From positions 1-55,120 of the forward strand of contig JAAYSE010000081.1 of NCBI GenBank assembly GCA_012524135.1: DNA of 55,120 nucleotides. Direction: 5' to 3'. Shown in pieces: positions 19,151 through 27,922 of this stretch (position 1 is the stretch's first letter; each line of letters starts with the position of its first letter). The DNA is from Candidatus Epulonipiscium sp. (lineage in GTDB: Bacteria; Bacillota; Clostridia; Lachnospirales; JAAYNZ01). The notes under the pieces were generated by a model, which saw only the letters and a list, made by a program, of their open reading frames with translations, was not told where the DNA came from and did not search any database. The position numbers were made by a program, and so were the translations under genes.

Positions 19151-19179
19151 TTGACAAAAAGATATTTTTCCTTTAAAAT
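19151..19179 (+). promoter_or_regulatory. Sigma-A promoter of the ylxM-ffh-rpsP unit
   Basis: TTGACA (19151-19156), 17 bases, TAAAAT (19174-19179). A small hairpin GTAAAG/CTTTAC lies in the leader before the ylxM ribosome-binding site. Confidence 0.75.
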
Positions 19180-19214
19180 CTATCTGTAAAGGGAAAATAC
19201 TTTACGGTGATACT

Positions 19215-19583
19215 ATGAATAAATTGTTAGAAATTACTTTGTTATATGATTTTTATGGAGAACTTTTGACTCCTCATCAACAAAATATTTATGAGTTATA
19301 CTATCAAAATGATTTATCATTGGGAGAAATTTCTAAAAATCTTAAAATTAGTCGTCAAGGTGTTTATGACACATTAAAACGTTGTGAAAAATCGCTTTAT
19401 GAATATGAAGAACGGTTACAATTATTACAACGATTTAGAACACAAAAAAAATTAGCAGAAAAAATTTTAATTAGTACAGAAAAAATTAAAAAACATCTTA
19501 TAAAAGAGGACCATTTCACTAATGAATATTTATTAGAAATTCAAAATATAGAAAAAATCATTAATCAAATTTTAGAACAATAG
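19215..19583 (+). CDS. ylxM: YlxM/p13-like helix-turn-helix protein
   Basis: A 122-residue protein with a sigma-70 region-4-like helix-turn-helix: LTPHQQNIYELYYQNDLSLGEI followed by ISRQGVYDTLKRCE. The family always precedes ffh. In Streptococcus YlxM stimulates SRP GTPase activity, so despite its DNA-binding look it is an SRP accessory protein. The C-terminal half is helical. ffh starts 16 bases later. Confidence 0.92.
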   Translation: MNKLLEITLLYDFYGELLTPHQQNIYELYYQNDLSLGEISKNLKISRQGVYDTLKRCEKSLYEYEERLQLLQRFRTQKKLAEKILISTEKIKKHLIKEDHFTNEYLLEIQNIEKIINQILEQ

Positions 19584-19598
19584 CTAGGAGGCTGATTC

Positions 19599-20930
19599 AT
19601 GGCTTTTGAAAGTTTATCAGATAAGCTGCAAGGCGTATTTAAACAATTAAAGAGTAAAGGAAAATTAACTGAAAAAGATGTCAAAACAGCTTTACGTGAA
19701 GTCAGATTAGCTCTTTTAGAAGCAGATGTTAATTTTAAAGTAGTTAAAACTTTTATTAAAAATATTGAATTACGAGCTGTTGGACAGGAGGTTATGGAAA
19801 GTCTCTCTCCTGGACAACAAGTAATAAAAATTGTAAATGAAGAATTAATTAATCTGATGGGAAGTACTAATAGTAAATTAACATTTACATCTACTCCTCC
19901 TACTGTTTATATGATGGTAGGGCTTCAAGGAGCTGGTAAAACAACAACTACAGCAAAACTAGGTGGCCTCCTTAAAAAACAAGGTAAGCGTCCTCTGCTT
20001 GTTGCTTGTGATGTTTATCGACCTGCTGCTATTAAACAACTTCAAATTGTAGGAGAACAATTAGGATTACCTGTATTTTCTATGGGAGATGCTCATCAAC
20101 CTGTAGATATTGCTAAGGCTGCTATTTCTCATGGAATTTCTAATAACAATGATGTTATTTTAATTGATACAGCCGGTCGTTTGCATATTGATGAAGCTAT
20201 GATGAATGAACTACAAGATATTAAAAAAGCTGTAAAACCTCAAGAAATATTATTAATTGTAGATGCGATGACAGGACAGGATGCTGTAAACGTAGCTGAA
20301 CATTTTAATAATTTATTAGAAATTGATGGCGTTATATTAACAAAATTAGATGGAGATTCAAGAGGTGGAGCTGCTTTATCAGTACGTTCTGTTACTCAAA
20401 AACCAATTAAATTTGTAGGTATGGGTGAAAAATTAACTGATTTACAACCTTTTCATCCTGATCGTATGGCTTCACGTATTTTAGGTATGGGTGATATTTT
20501 AACACTTATTGAAAAGGCACAAGATAATATAGATGAAAAAAAAGCTGCTGAATTAGAACAAAAAATACGTACTGCTGAATTTTCTTTTGAAGATTTTCTG
20601 GATCAAATGCAGCAAGTAAAAAAAATGGGACCTTTAAACCAATTAATTGGTATGATTCCTGGTATCAATCAACAAATGGCAGATATTGAAATTGATGAAA
20701 AAGAAATTGCAAGAGTAGAAGCTATTATATTATCGATGACTCCAGACGAAAGAAGAAATCCAGTACTTTTAAATAGTTCCAGAAAACGTCGCATTGCTGA
20801 AGGATGCGGATTAAATATACAAGAAGTAAATAAATTAGTTAAGCAATTTGAACAAACTCGTAAGATGATGAAACAGTTTTCTGGTATGATGAAAGGAAAA
20901 AGAGGGAAAGCTAAATTCCCTTTTTTCTAA
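19599..20930 (+). CDS. ffh: Signal recognition particle protein Ffh
   Basis: A 443-residue protein with N, G and M domains: GLQGAGKTTTTAKLGG, DVYRPAA, DTAGRLH, TKLDGDSRGG in the GTPase and a methionine-rich M domain ending MMKQFSGMMKGKRGKAK for 4.5S/6S RNA and signal-peptide binding. It acts with FtsY (upstream) and YlxM. The SRP RNA gene was not found in this window. The rpsP gene follows after 34 bases, probably in the same operon. Confidence 0.98.
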   Translation: MAFESLSDKLQGVFKQLKSKGKLTEKDVKTALREVRLALLEADVNFKVVKTFIKNIELRAVGQEVMESLSPGQQVIKIVNEELINLMGSTNSKLTFTSTPPTVYMMVGLQGAGKTTTTAKLGGLLKKQGKRPLLVACDVYRPAAIKQLQIVGEQLGLPVFSMGDAHQPVDIAKAAISHGISNNNDVILIDTAGRLHIDEAMMNELQDIKKAVKPQEILLIVDAMTGQDAVNVAEHFNNLLEIDGVILTKLDGDSRGGAALSVRSVTQKPIKFVGMGEKLTDLQPFHPDRMASRILGMGDILTLIEKAQDNIDEKKAAELEQKIRTAEFSFEDFLDQMQQVKKMGPLNQLIGMIPGINQQMADIEIDEKEIARVEAIILSMTPDERRNPVLLNSSRKRRIAEGCGLNIQEVNKLVKQFEQTRKMMKQFSGMMKGKRGKAKFPFF

Positions 20931-20964
20931 ATAATAGTATCTAAACAAAGGAGGTGAACATGTA

Positions 20965-21210
20965 ATGGCAGTGAAAATTAGATTAAAAAGAATGGGAGCT
21001 AAAAAATCCCCTTTTTATAGAATTATTGTAGCTGATTCTCGATCTCCTAGAAATGGGAAATTTATAGAAGAACTTGGATATTATAATCCTACTAAAGATC
21101 CAATTGAATTAAAGGTGAATGAAGAGTTAGCAAAAAAATGGATTCAAAATGGAGCTCAACCCTCTGATACCGTAAGAGCACTACTTAAAAAAGCAGGCGT
21201 GTTACAGTAA
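20965..21210 (+). CDS. rpsP: 30S ribosomal protein S16
   Basis: An 81-residue basic protein with the S16 start [27 protein letters not shown] and LGYYNP. AAAGGAGGTG precedes the ATG. It belongs to the conserved rpsP-khpA-rimM-trmD-rplS block. Confidence 0.98.
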   Translation: MAVKIRLKRMGAKKSPFYRIIVADSRSPRNGKFIEELGYYNPTKDPIELKVNEELAKKWIQNGAQPSDTVRALLKKAGVLQ

Positions 21211-21242
21211 TGTAAGACACAAAAGGTTAGGAGGTGTGGCTA

Positions 21243-21473
21243 TTGAAAGATTTAGTAGAAACGATCGCAAAAGCCTTAGTAGACCATCCTGAAGAAGTTC
21301 ATGTCAATGAAATCGAAGGAGAACGTTCTATTATTTTGGAGCTAAAAGTAGCTTCAGATGATATGGGAAAAGTAATTGGTAAACAAGGTCGAATTGCAAA
21401 AGCGATTCGTACGGTAGTTAAAGCAGCCGCAACTAAAGAAAATAAGCGAGTAGTAGTAGAAATTTTACAATAA
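21243..21473 (+). CDS. khpA: KH-domain RNA-binding protein KhpA (YlqC)
   Basis: A 76-residue protein if begun at TTG 21243, where TAGGAGGT sits eight bases upstream and the product starts MKDLVETIAKAL as in the family; the GTG used in the track lies in the ribosome-binding site. The KH motif GKVIGKQGRIAKAIRTVV is present. KhpA pairs with KhpB as an RNA chaperone affecting cell size and division in other Gram-positives. A perfect terminator follows its stop codon directly. Confidence 0.93.
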   Translation: MKDLVETIAKALVDHPEEVHVNEIEGERSIILELKVASDDMGKVIGKQGRIAKAIRTVVKAAATKENKRVVVEILQ

Positions 21474-21497
21474 AGGTTAGGATATCCTAACCTTTTT
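21472..21497 (+). terminator. Terminator/attenuator between khpA and rimM
   Basis: A perfect 24-bp palindrome (AAAGGTTAGG, ATAT loop, CCTAACCTTT) followed by TT. Because rimM-trmD continue in the same direction without a visible promoter, it may only partly end transcription. Confidence 0.75.
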
Positions 21498-21534
21498 CTG
21501 AATAAAAAAGGTGAGAAATAAGGAGTAAAAGTCA

Positions 21535-22056
21535 ATGGAAAAATATATAGAAATTGGAAATGTTGTGAATACTCATGGTATTCGAGGAGTTATAAAAATT
21601 ATTCCTACCACTGATGATCCTACTCGATATGAAAAATTAAATTCTGTCTTCCTTCGTCATAACGAAGATCGAAAAGAATATACTATTGAACAAATACAAT
21701 ATCATAAGCAATGTATCCTTTTAAAATTAAAAGAAATTTCATCTATGAATGAAGCAGAAATACTTAAAGGAGCGATCATAGAAATTCCTAGATCAAAAGC
21801 ACTTCCTTTAGAAGAAAATCAGTATTATATTGGAGATTTATATGGTTTACAAGTATTTACTGTAGAAAATGTATATTTAGGAGAAATTGTTGATATTATC
21901 TTTACTGGTAGTAATGATGTTTACGTAGTACAAGATCCTCAAAAACCTTCTAACAAACCTCTTTTGCTCCCTGCTATTCATCAATGTATTAAGAAAGTTG
22001 ATATTAACAATCAAAAAATAGTCGTTTCTTTACTAGAAGGGCTGGAAGAATTGTGA
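21535..22056 (+). CDS. rimM: Ribosome maturation factor RimM
   Basis: A 173-residue protein with the N-terminal RimM barrel ([16 protein letters not shown]) and a C-terminal PRC-barrel ([12 protein letters not shown] to LLLPAI). It assists 30S head assembly by binding S19. Its stop overlaps the trmD GTG start by 4 bases, so translation is coupled. Confidence 0.95.
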   Translation: MEKYIEIGNVVNTHGIRGVIKIIPTTDDPTRYEKLNSVFLRHNEDRKEYTIEQIQYHKQCILLKLKEISSMNEAEILKGAIIEIPRSKALPLEENQYYIGDLYGLQVFTVENVYLGEIVDIIFTGSNDVYVVQDPQKPSNKPLLLPAIHQCIKKVDINNQKIVVSLLEGLEEL

Positions 22057-22784
22057 AATTCTATATTTTAACATTATTTCCTGAGATGATTCAAAGCACT
22101 CTTAGTTATAGTATTTTAGGGAAAGCTCAGGAAAAAAATATTATTCAAATAGAATGTATTAATATCCGTGATTTTTCTAAAAATAAACATGGACAAGTAG
22201 ATGACTACCCATATGGCGGAGGCCCTGGAATGGTGATGCAAGCGCCTCCTATTTTTGATGCTTATAATAGTATTGTAAGTAACATTCAAAAAAAACCAAG
22301 AGTTCTTTATATGAGCCCCCAAGGGAAAACTTTTAATCAAGAAATGGCTTTTTCTTTTTCAAAAGAAAAAGAATTAATTTTTTTATGTGGTCATTACGAA
22401 GGTGTTGATGAACGGATAATTGATACTATTGTCACAGATGAAGTCTCCATTGGAGATTTTGTATTAACAGGTGGAGAATTAGCTGCAATATGTATCATTG
22501 ATTCTATTGCTCGATTGATTCCTGGAGTTCTTGGAAAAGAAGCTTCTTTTCAACAAGAATCTTTTACTGATTCTTTATTAGAATATCCACAATATACGCG
22601 TCCATCTATTTTTCTTGATCAACCGGTTCCAGAAATATTACTTTCTGGTCATCATGAAAAAATTGAGAATTGGCGTCGTCAACAATCCTTACTTCGTACT
22701 ATGAAACGACGACCTGATTTATTAGAAAAAGCAAACTTGAGTAAACAAGATTGGGATTGGATAAAATCGATAAAAGAAAGTTAA
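22053..22784 (+). CDS. trmD: tRNA (guanine37-N1)-methyltransferase TrmD
   Basis: A 243-residue SPOUT methyltransferase starting at [27 protein letters not shown] and the trefoil-knot [14 protein letters not shown] are all present. It makes m1G37 in tRNAs, preventing +1 frameshifting. It overlaps rimM by four bases; about 200 non-coding bases with a promoter and leader separate it from rplS. Confidence 0.97.
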   Translation: MKFYILTLFPEMIQSTLSYSILGKAQEKNIIQIECINIRDFSKNKHGQVDDYPYGGGPGMVMQAPPIFDAYNSIVSNIQKKPRVLYMSPQGKTFNQEMAFSFSKEKELIFLCGHYEGVDERIIDTIVTDEVSIGDFVLTGGELAAICIIDSIARLIPGVLGKEASFQQESFTDSLLEYPQYTRPSIFLDQPVPEILLSGHHEKIENWRRQQSLLRTMKRRPDLLEKANLSKQDWDWIKSIKES

Positions 22785-22882
22785 AAATATTTTTATAGTA
22801 CTTTTATAATAAAAAGATAAGCTCCTTATAAATATATTACGATTAGGTTTTATGAAAAAATTTTAAAATATTAATAAAAAGA

Positions 22883-22911
22883 TTGCTTTCTTGAAAAAAG
22901 TATGATAAACT
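22883..22911 (+). promoter_or_regulatory. Extended -10 promoter of rplS
   Basis: TTGCTT (22883-22888), 17 bases, TAAACT (22906-22911) preceded by the extended element TGA. It lies immediately upstream of the structured rplS leader. Confidence 0.6.
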
Positions 22912-22915
22912 TTAT

Positions 22916-22980
22916 TACTGTGAGTACGGCGGTCCTCTGATACTACTAAGTAATCAAGAACGTCTAAGATGGAAGGAGGG
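22916..22980 (+). promoter_or_regulatory. Candidate L19 (rplS) autoregulatory mRNA leader
   Basis: The ~65 bases before the rplS ribosome-binding site are much more G+C-rich than the surrounding spacer and contain GTACGGCGGTCC and AAGAACGTCTAAGATGG, which recall the L19 leader family known from low-GC Gram-positives. In that family the ribosomal protein represses its own synthesis. The match is from memory and position; a covariance-model search was not possible. Confidence 0.5.
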
Positions 22981-22986
22981 TAACTC

Positions 22987-23331
22987 ATGAACGAAATTAT
23001 TCAAAAAATAGAGCAAGAACAATTACGACAAGATATCGCTGATTTTAATGTAGGTGATACTGTTCGAGTATATGCAAAAGTACGAGAAGGAAACCGAGAA
23101 AGATTACAAATGTTTGAAGGTGTTGTTCTAAAAAAACAAAATGGCGGTGTTCGTGAAACTTTTACTGTAAGAAGAATTTCTTATGGTGTAGGTGTAGAAA
23201 GAACTTGGCCAGTTCATTCTCCAAATATTGATCGAATCGAAGTTGTGAGAAAAGGAAAAGTAAGAAGAGCAAAATTAAACTATATACGTAAACGTGTAGG
23301 TAAAGCTGCAAAAGTAAAAGAAGTACTATAA
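22987..23331 (+). CDS. rplS: 50S ribosomal protein L19
   Basis: A 114-residue protein with [22 protein letters not shown], the FEGVVL strand, [18 protein letters not shown] and the basic C-terminus [14 protein letters not shown], all typical of bL19. AAGGAGGG precedes the ATG. It has its own promoter and leader and is closed by a terminator. Confidence 0.98.
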   Translation: MNEIIQKIEQEQLRQDIADFNVGDTVRVYAKVREGNRERLQMFEGVVLKKQNGGVRETFTVRRISYGVGVERTWPVHSPNIDRIEVVRKGKVRRAKLNYIRKRVGKAAKVKEVL

Positions 23332-23332
23332 T

Positions 23333-23358
23333 AAAAGGGACTGAAAAAGTCCCTTTTT
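23333..23358 (+). terminator. Terminator after rplS
   Basis: A perfect 10-bp stem AAAAGGGACT / AGTCCCTTTT with GAAAA loop, followed by a further T and then G. Confidence 0.85.
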
Positions 23359-23383
23359 GTGTACATAGAAAGTAGGTATATCA

Positions 23384-23938
23384 ATGACTAGATTATTAGA
23401 AGATACTAGTGAACCTTCTTTTATTTCACCCATTGCTACGTTAATATGGGAAGTTTTTATTGCATTTATAATATCATATTTAATTATTACCTTTATTATT
23501 CAAAATACAAAAATAGATGGTTACTCTATGGAACCTACTTTACGTCATAAAGATGCTATCATCATCAATAAATTTATTTATTATTTTAAAAATCCTCAAT
23601 ATGGAGATATTATCGTTTTTCCATATCAAAAAGATCCTAGTAAAAAATATATTAAAAGAATTATTGGTTTACCTGGAGAAGTTATTGATATAAAAGAAGG
23701 TGCAATTTATATTAATGGACATCCTCTACAAGAACCATATATTACAAAATCATGGAAGACAAAAGGAAATATTACTTATCCCTTTACAATTCCTAAAAAT
23801 CATTATTTTGTTCTAGGAGATAATCGTGATCATAGTTCGGATAGTCGATTTTACGATGTAGGAACTATAGAAAAGTCTAAAATTTTCGGTAAAGCATGGA
23901 TACGTATATGGCCTTTAAAAAGCATAAGAAAGTTATAA
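23384..23938 (+). CDS. lepB: Signal peptidase I
   Basis: A 184-residue membrane protease with a single N-terminal hydrophobic segment (about 21-40). The catalytic serine is in GYSMEP (Ser about 48) and the lysine in YIKRIIGLPGE (Lys about 91); GDNRDHSSDSR (box E) is near the C-terminus. It cleaves Sec and Tat signal peptides on the outer face of the membrane. Its position between rplS and rbgA matches Clostridia. Confidence 0.96.
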   Translation: MTRLLEDTSEPSFISPIATLIWEVFIAFIISYLIITFIIQNTKIDGYSMEPTLRHKDAIIINKFIYYFKNPQYGDIIVFPYQKDPSKKYIKRIIGLPGEVIDIKEGAIYINGHPLQEPYITKSWKTKGNITYPFTIPKNHYFVLGDNRDHSSDSRFYDVGTIEKSKIFGKAWIRIWPLKSIRKL

Positions 23939-23956
23939 AGAAAGTGGGTAAAAGAA

Positions 23957-24817
23957 ATGAATATACAGTGGTATCCTGGGCATATGACCAAAACAAAACG
24001 CATAATTATTGAAAATTTAAAACTAGTAGATATAATTATTGAATTAATTGATGCACGTATTCCAATGAGTAGTAAAAATCCTGATTTAGATCAACTAGCA
24101 AATAATAAACCGCGTATTATTGTGATGAATAAAAGTGATCTTGCAGATGAAAAAAGAAATAATGAATGGAAACAATATTTTGAACAACAAGGATACGGAG
24201 TAATTTTAGTTAATTCTATTACTGGTAAAGGAATTGGAGAAGTAGTAGAACAAGCTAGAAATATGCTTCAACATAAAATCGAAAAAGATCGTCAAAGAGG
24301 TCGTCTCTTTCGTCCTATTCGAGCTATGGTGGTTGGAATTCCTAATGTAGGAAAATCTACATTCATTAATAAGTTAGTTGGAAAAACAACAGCTAAAACA
24401 GGAGATCGTCCTGGAATAACACGTGGAAAACAATGGATTAAAATCAAAAAAGATTTTGAGTTATTAGATACTCCAGGTATTTTATGGCCTAAATTTGAAG
24501 ATCTTGATGTTGGGCTTAAATTAGCTTTTACAGGAGCAATAAAGGATGATATTTTAGATATTGAACAACTAGCCTTAGAATTTATTAGTTTTTTTAAAAT
24601 AGCTTATCCTAAAGCTTTATCACAACGATATTCTATAAATGAGAATCAACTATCTTCTAAACCTTTAGATATTTTCTTATATATAGGAAGAAATCGTGGT
24701 TTCTTACAAAGTGGTAATGAAATAGATACTCTGCGTACAGCACAGGTACTTTTTGATGAATTTCGTGGAGGGCGATTAGGTCGTTTTACTTTAGAGATTC
24801 CTTCTAATACTAAATAA
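23957..24817 (+). CDS. rbgA: Ribosome biogenesis GTPase RbgA (YlqF)
   Basis: A 286-residue circularly permuted GTPase: the G4 motif NKSD (about 55-58) precedes G1 GIPNVGKST (about 130-138) and G3 DTPGIL. It starts WYPGHMTK, as RbgA does. The enzyme is needed for late 50S assembly in Bacillus. The C-terminal ANTAR-like helical domain is present and length is typical. It ends just before a small terminator. Confidence 0.96.
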   Translation: MNIQWYPGHMTKTKRIIIENLKLVDIIIELIDARIPMSSKNPDLDQLANNKPRIIVMNKSDLADEKRNNEWKQYFEQQGYGVILVNSITGKGIGEVVEQARNMLQHKIEKDRQRGRLFRPIRAMVVGIPNVGKSTFINKLVGKTTAKTGDRPGITRGKQWIKIKKDFELLDTPGILWPKFEDLDVGLKLAFTGAIKDDILDIEQLALEFISFFKIAYPKALSQRYSINENQLSSKPLDIFLYIGRNRGFLQSGNEIDTLRTAQVLFDEFRGGRLGRFTLEIPSNTK

Positions 24818-24827
24818 AACGCAATTT

Positions 24828-24852
24828 AAATGCAGCTTAGCTGCATTTTTTC
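24828..24852 (+). terminator. Terminator after rbgA
   Basis: A 9-bp stem AAATGCAGC / GCTGCATTT, TTA loop, followed by TTT-C-T. Confidence 0.75.
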
Positions 24853-24903
24853 TATTGAAGAAAATAGATCGTTCTTCCGATATATATTATAAAGGAGAAT
24901 GAA

Positions 24904-25680
24904 ATGATGACGAAACAAAAAACGATAGCTATGATTGAAGAAGAATTAAAGAATACAACTTTGGATAATTTACCCAAGGTATTATATTATTTAGAAAAAG
25001 ACTCTAGAAAAGGAGTTAAACGATTAGTACAACAATATAAAAAACAATTAGAACAACAAAAAAAAGAACAACAACGATTAAAAGCACTTTGGAAATATGA
25101 AGAAAAATATTATTTAAAAAATCAATTCCTTATAGCGGGTATTGATGAAGCTGGAAGAGGTCCATTAGCTGGACCAGTAGTAGCTGCTGCTGTGATTTTA
25201 CCACCTAAAATTCATATCCCTCAATTAAATGATTCTAAAAAAATTTCTACTAGTATTCGTGAAAATTTATATAAAAAAATACAATCAGTGGCCATTGATA
25301 TAGGGGTAGGTATTGTTGATCCAGAAACTATTGATCAAATTAATATTTTGCAAGCTACAAAACAAGCGATGCAAGAAGCTGTTTTAAATTTAAAAACTAA
25401 ACCAGAGATTTTGTTAATTGATGCTCTTATACTTCCTAGTTTACCTATTCAACAAGAAAAAATTATTAAAGGTGATCAAAAAAGTGCTTCTATTGCTGCG
25501 TCTAGTATTATTGCAAAAGTAACACGAGATCATCTTATGGAACGATGGGATCAATTATATCCTGTATATGGTTTTGCTAATCATAAGGGCTATGGCACAA
25601 AAGAACATTTAGATGCTATTAAAGTACATGGTTTATCTCCTATTCATCGTAGAAGTTTTCATATTTCAAGAACATTTTGA
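24904..25680 (+). CDS. rnhB: Ribonuclease HII
   Basis: A 258-residue protein. The catalytic core begins IAGIDEAGRGPLAGPVVAAAV with the D-E pair; LNDSKKIS, LIDAL and SIIAKVTRD supply the remaining motifs. An N-terminal extension of about 70 lysine/glutamine-rich residues is usual in Firmicutes. It removes RNA from RNA/DNA hybrids and single ribonucleotides. AAAGGAG lies before the ATG. The ylqG-like gene starts 17 bases after its stop. Confidence 0.96.
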   Translation: MMTKQKTIAMIEEELKNTTLDNLPKVLYYLEKDSRKGVKRLVQQYKKQLEQQKKEQQRLKALWKYEEKYYLKNQFLIAGIDEAGRGPLAGPVVAAAVILPPKIHIPQLNDSKKISTSIRENLYKKIQSVAIDIGVGIVDPETIDQINILQATKQAMQEAVLNLKTKPEILLIDALILPSLPIQQEKIIKGDQKSASIAASSIIAKVTRDHLMERWDQLYPVYGFANHKGYGTKEHLDAIKVHGLSPIHRRSFHISRTF

Positions 25681-25697
25681 TAGGAAGGAGAACATAT

Positions 25698-27239
25698 ATG
25701 CGTATTGATCCAGATTCATGTATTGTATCTTTTATGGAATACAATACTTCTACTACTGAATCACATGAACCATTACCCTTTTATCATAAAGGTGATATTA
25801 TACAAGGAACCGTTTTAGAGATATTAGAAAATGAAATATTACTTCAATTGAATAGTGGACAAAAAATGAAGGCATATATTGATAATCTTTTAAATGCACA
25901 GATTGGAGAAAAATTATATTTTCAAATATGTTCTTTAGCTAATAATCAAATTGTTTTAAAACCATTGCAACAAGAATCTTCAAATACAACAAAATATAAT
26001 TTTATATTACAAGTTCTTGAAAGAGCTAATATAGTATCTAGTCAGAAAAATATACAGATCGTAGAGACTTTATTAGATTACCAATTACCTATTGATCGAA
26101 ATCATATTCAAAAAGCTTTATTTTATACACATATAACAGAACAACCTAAAATAGAACATTTTCTTTTTTTTATAAAAAATAATATTCCTTTTACAAAAGA
26201 AAATATTGTTGGATTTCAAAATTACATTATTACAAAAATACCATTAGGAAATGAATTAGAAACACTTTTTCAAAAAATAACTCAAAATACGGATTTATCT
26301 TTAAAAGAAAATTTAAGATTTGAATGGATACAATATCAACAACAACAAAGACAAAATATCATTTCAATATTTGAAAAATATATACAGCAGTATAATTTAT
26401 CCGAAAAAATAGGTTCCGAAAAAATTACTCTTGAAAACGTATCCTTGTCTACTCTCATTAGTAAATGTCAGTTGCTTAAAGATACACCTATAATAAAACT
26501 ATTACAAAAAGATGAAAATCTTATGTTATTTTATGAATTACTAAAGGAAACAAAAGAAAATTCAAAATTAGTAAGGGATTTCCTGAGAACCCCCAAAAAA
26601 GAATATAATTTAGAGTGGTACAATCATCCCCCTATAAAACCCAAAGATCTTATACAACCTAATAAATTACAGAACTATTATCAAGAATTATATCAAAAAA
26701 TTTCTATATTAGAAAAGGGTTTTTTAAAAATAGAAAATCAAGGATTAGGATCTCTAGAACCTAATTTAGAAAATATAAAAACAGAACTTCAACATTTTAG
26801 ACAGGGGATTGAATTTTTAAACACATTTAATCATTATGAACATTATTTTCTGATTCCGTTACAGTTTATAAATGACATATCTACAGGAGAACTATATTTG
26901 TTTAGAAATAAAAAGAAAGAAAAGGGAAAAAAACAAATAGTTACAGCCTTATTATCTCTTGACCTAAAAACTTTAGGCTCTATAGATATTTTTATTCAAA
27001 AAAATATAGATCAAGTATACTGTGAATTTAAAATTAAAAATAAAGATATAGAACCTTTATTAAAAGAAAAAATGAATATATTACAACAAGCATTGTATCA
27101 TAAAGGTTATATCTTACAAGGCAAAGTATCTATTGTTAATAAAGATTCATCATCCGTAATAGAATTAATAAATAAACAAAATATACAGGAAAAATCCATA
27201 GAAAATAATAATCCATATTCTTTTGATAAAAAGGTGTGA
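25698..27239 (+). CDS. ylqG: YlqG-like protein with FliK-type C-terminal domain
   Basis: A 513-residue protein from ATG 25698, behind AGGAAGGAG; the track's TTG overlaps rnhB. It has an N-terminal small beta-barrel-like region (KGDIIQGTVLEILENEILLQL), a long helical middle, and a C-terminal stretch (LLSLDLKTLGSIDIFI ... LQQALYHKGYILQGKVSIV) resembling the flagellar hook-length control (FliK/Flg_hook) domain. Position between rnhB and an FlhB-C-like gene equals ylqG/ylqH of Bacillus. No flagellar genes are nearby. The role is unknown; an export or surface function is only inference. Confidence 0.7.
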   Translation: MRIDPDSCIVSFMEYNTSTTESHEPLPFYHKGDIIQGTVLEILENEILLQLNSGQKMKAYIDNLLNAQIGEKLYFQICSLANNQIVLKPLQQESSNTTKYNFILQVLERANIVSSQKNIQIVETLLDYQLPIDRNHIQKALFYTHITEQPKIEHFLFFIKNNIPFTKENIVGFQNYIITKIPLGNELETLFQKITQNTDLSLKENLRFEWIQYQQQQRQNIISIFEKYIQQYNLSEKIGSEKITLENVSLSTLISKCQLLKDTPIIKLLQKDENLMLFYELLKETKENSKLVRDFLRTPKKEYNLEWYNHPPIKPKDLIQPNKLQNYYQELYQKISILEKGFLKIENQGLGSLEPNLENIKTELQHFRQGIEFLNTFNHYEHYFLIPLQFINDISTGELYLFRNKKKEKGKKQIVTALLSLDLKTLGSIDIFIQKNIDQVYCEFKIKNKDIEPLLKEKMNILQQALYHKGYILQGKVSIVNKDSSSVIELINKQNIQEKSIENNNPYSFDKKV

Positions 27240-27243
27240 TATA

Positions 27244-27522
27244 ATGAAAAAGGTCATTAAAAAAGTTGCTGCTTTAAAGTATAATCCTAAAGATACAGCA
27301 CCAAAAATTATTGCAAAAGGAAAAGGTGTCCTAGCCGATCATATTCTTGAAAAAGGTGCTACGCATAGTATTCCTACCTATGAAGATTCCTGTTTAGTAG
27401 AAACCTTATTACAATTAGATATTGGACAAGAAATTCCTCCTGAATTATATGAAATTATAGCAGAAATCTTGATTTTTATTCAAGATTTAGATACAATTAA
27501 AGGAAATAGGATGATAGGATGA
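27244..27522 (+). CDS. ylqH: FlhB C-terminal-domain-like protein (YlqH/FhlB type)
   Basis: A 92-residue protein from ATG 27244. It aligns by eye with the cytoplasmic domain of FlhB after the autocleavage site: ALKYNPKDTAPKIIAKGKG, then IPPELYEIIAEIL. The N-x-P-T-H cleavage loop and the four-helix membrane domain of full FlhB are absent. In flagellar systems this domain switches substrate specificity together with FliK, and the gene here directly follows a FliK-like one. The preferred start avoids the overlapping TTG of the track, and the start codon lies four bases after the ylqG stop. Confidence 0.85.
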   Translation: MKKVIKKVAALKYNPKDTAPKIIAKGKGVLADHILEKGATHSIPTYEDSCLVETLLQLDIGQEIPPELYEIIAEILIFIQDLDTIKGNRMIG

Positions 27523-27887
27523 ATATAATGAAAAATTATAGACTTATTGGCCAGTGTGGTGAAGAAATAGCAGCTTCTTATTTGCAATCATTAGGTTATA
27601 TTATACTTTCAAAAAATTTCAGATGTAAATTAGGAGAAATTGATTTAATTGCACGTGATCAAGAATATCTTGTATTTATAGAAGTAAAGTATAGACGTTC
27701 TTTAAATTATGGATATCCTAGGGAAGCTGTAAATAAGATCAAACAAAAAACTATTTCTAAAGTAGCACTTTATTATTTAAAACAACATTATTTATATAAT
27801 ACTAGTTGTCGTTTTGATGTAGTAGAAATTATTGAATATAATAATGAGAAAAAAATAAATCTTATTAAAAATGCCTTTATGTTATAA
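27519..27887 (+). CDS. yraN: YraN family (UPF0102) endonuclease-like protein
   Basis: A 122-residue protein with GQCGEEIAASYLQSLGY, GEIDLIARD and FIEVKYRR, the PD-(D/E)XK-type restriction-endonuclease fold of the YraN family. Biochemical function is not established. The ATG at 27519 overlaps the ylqH stop by four bases; a second in-frame ATG at 27528 is equally plausible. It is commonly adjacent to rnhB in bacteria, as here. Confidence 0.9.
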   Translation: MNIMKNYRLIGQCGEEIAASYLQSLGYIILSKNFRCKLGEIDLIARDQEYLVFIEVKYRRSLNYGYPREAVNKIKQKTISKVALYYLKQHYLYNTSCRFDVVEIIEYNNEKKINLIKNAFML

Positions 27888-27922
27888 TTTTTATTGTATT
27901 TATTTAGGGAAGGAAGAGGAGT

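Noticed and set aside
19186-19205. GTAAAG/CTTTAC hairpin in the ylxM leader considered as SRP RNA or a riboswitch
   Set aside because: A six-base-pair stem is far too small for either; no SRP RNA signature was found nearby.
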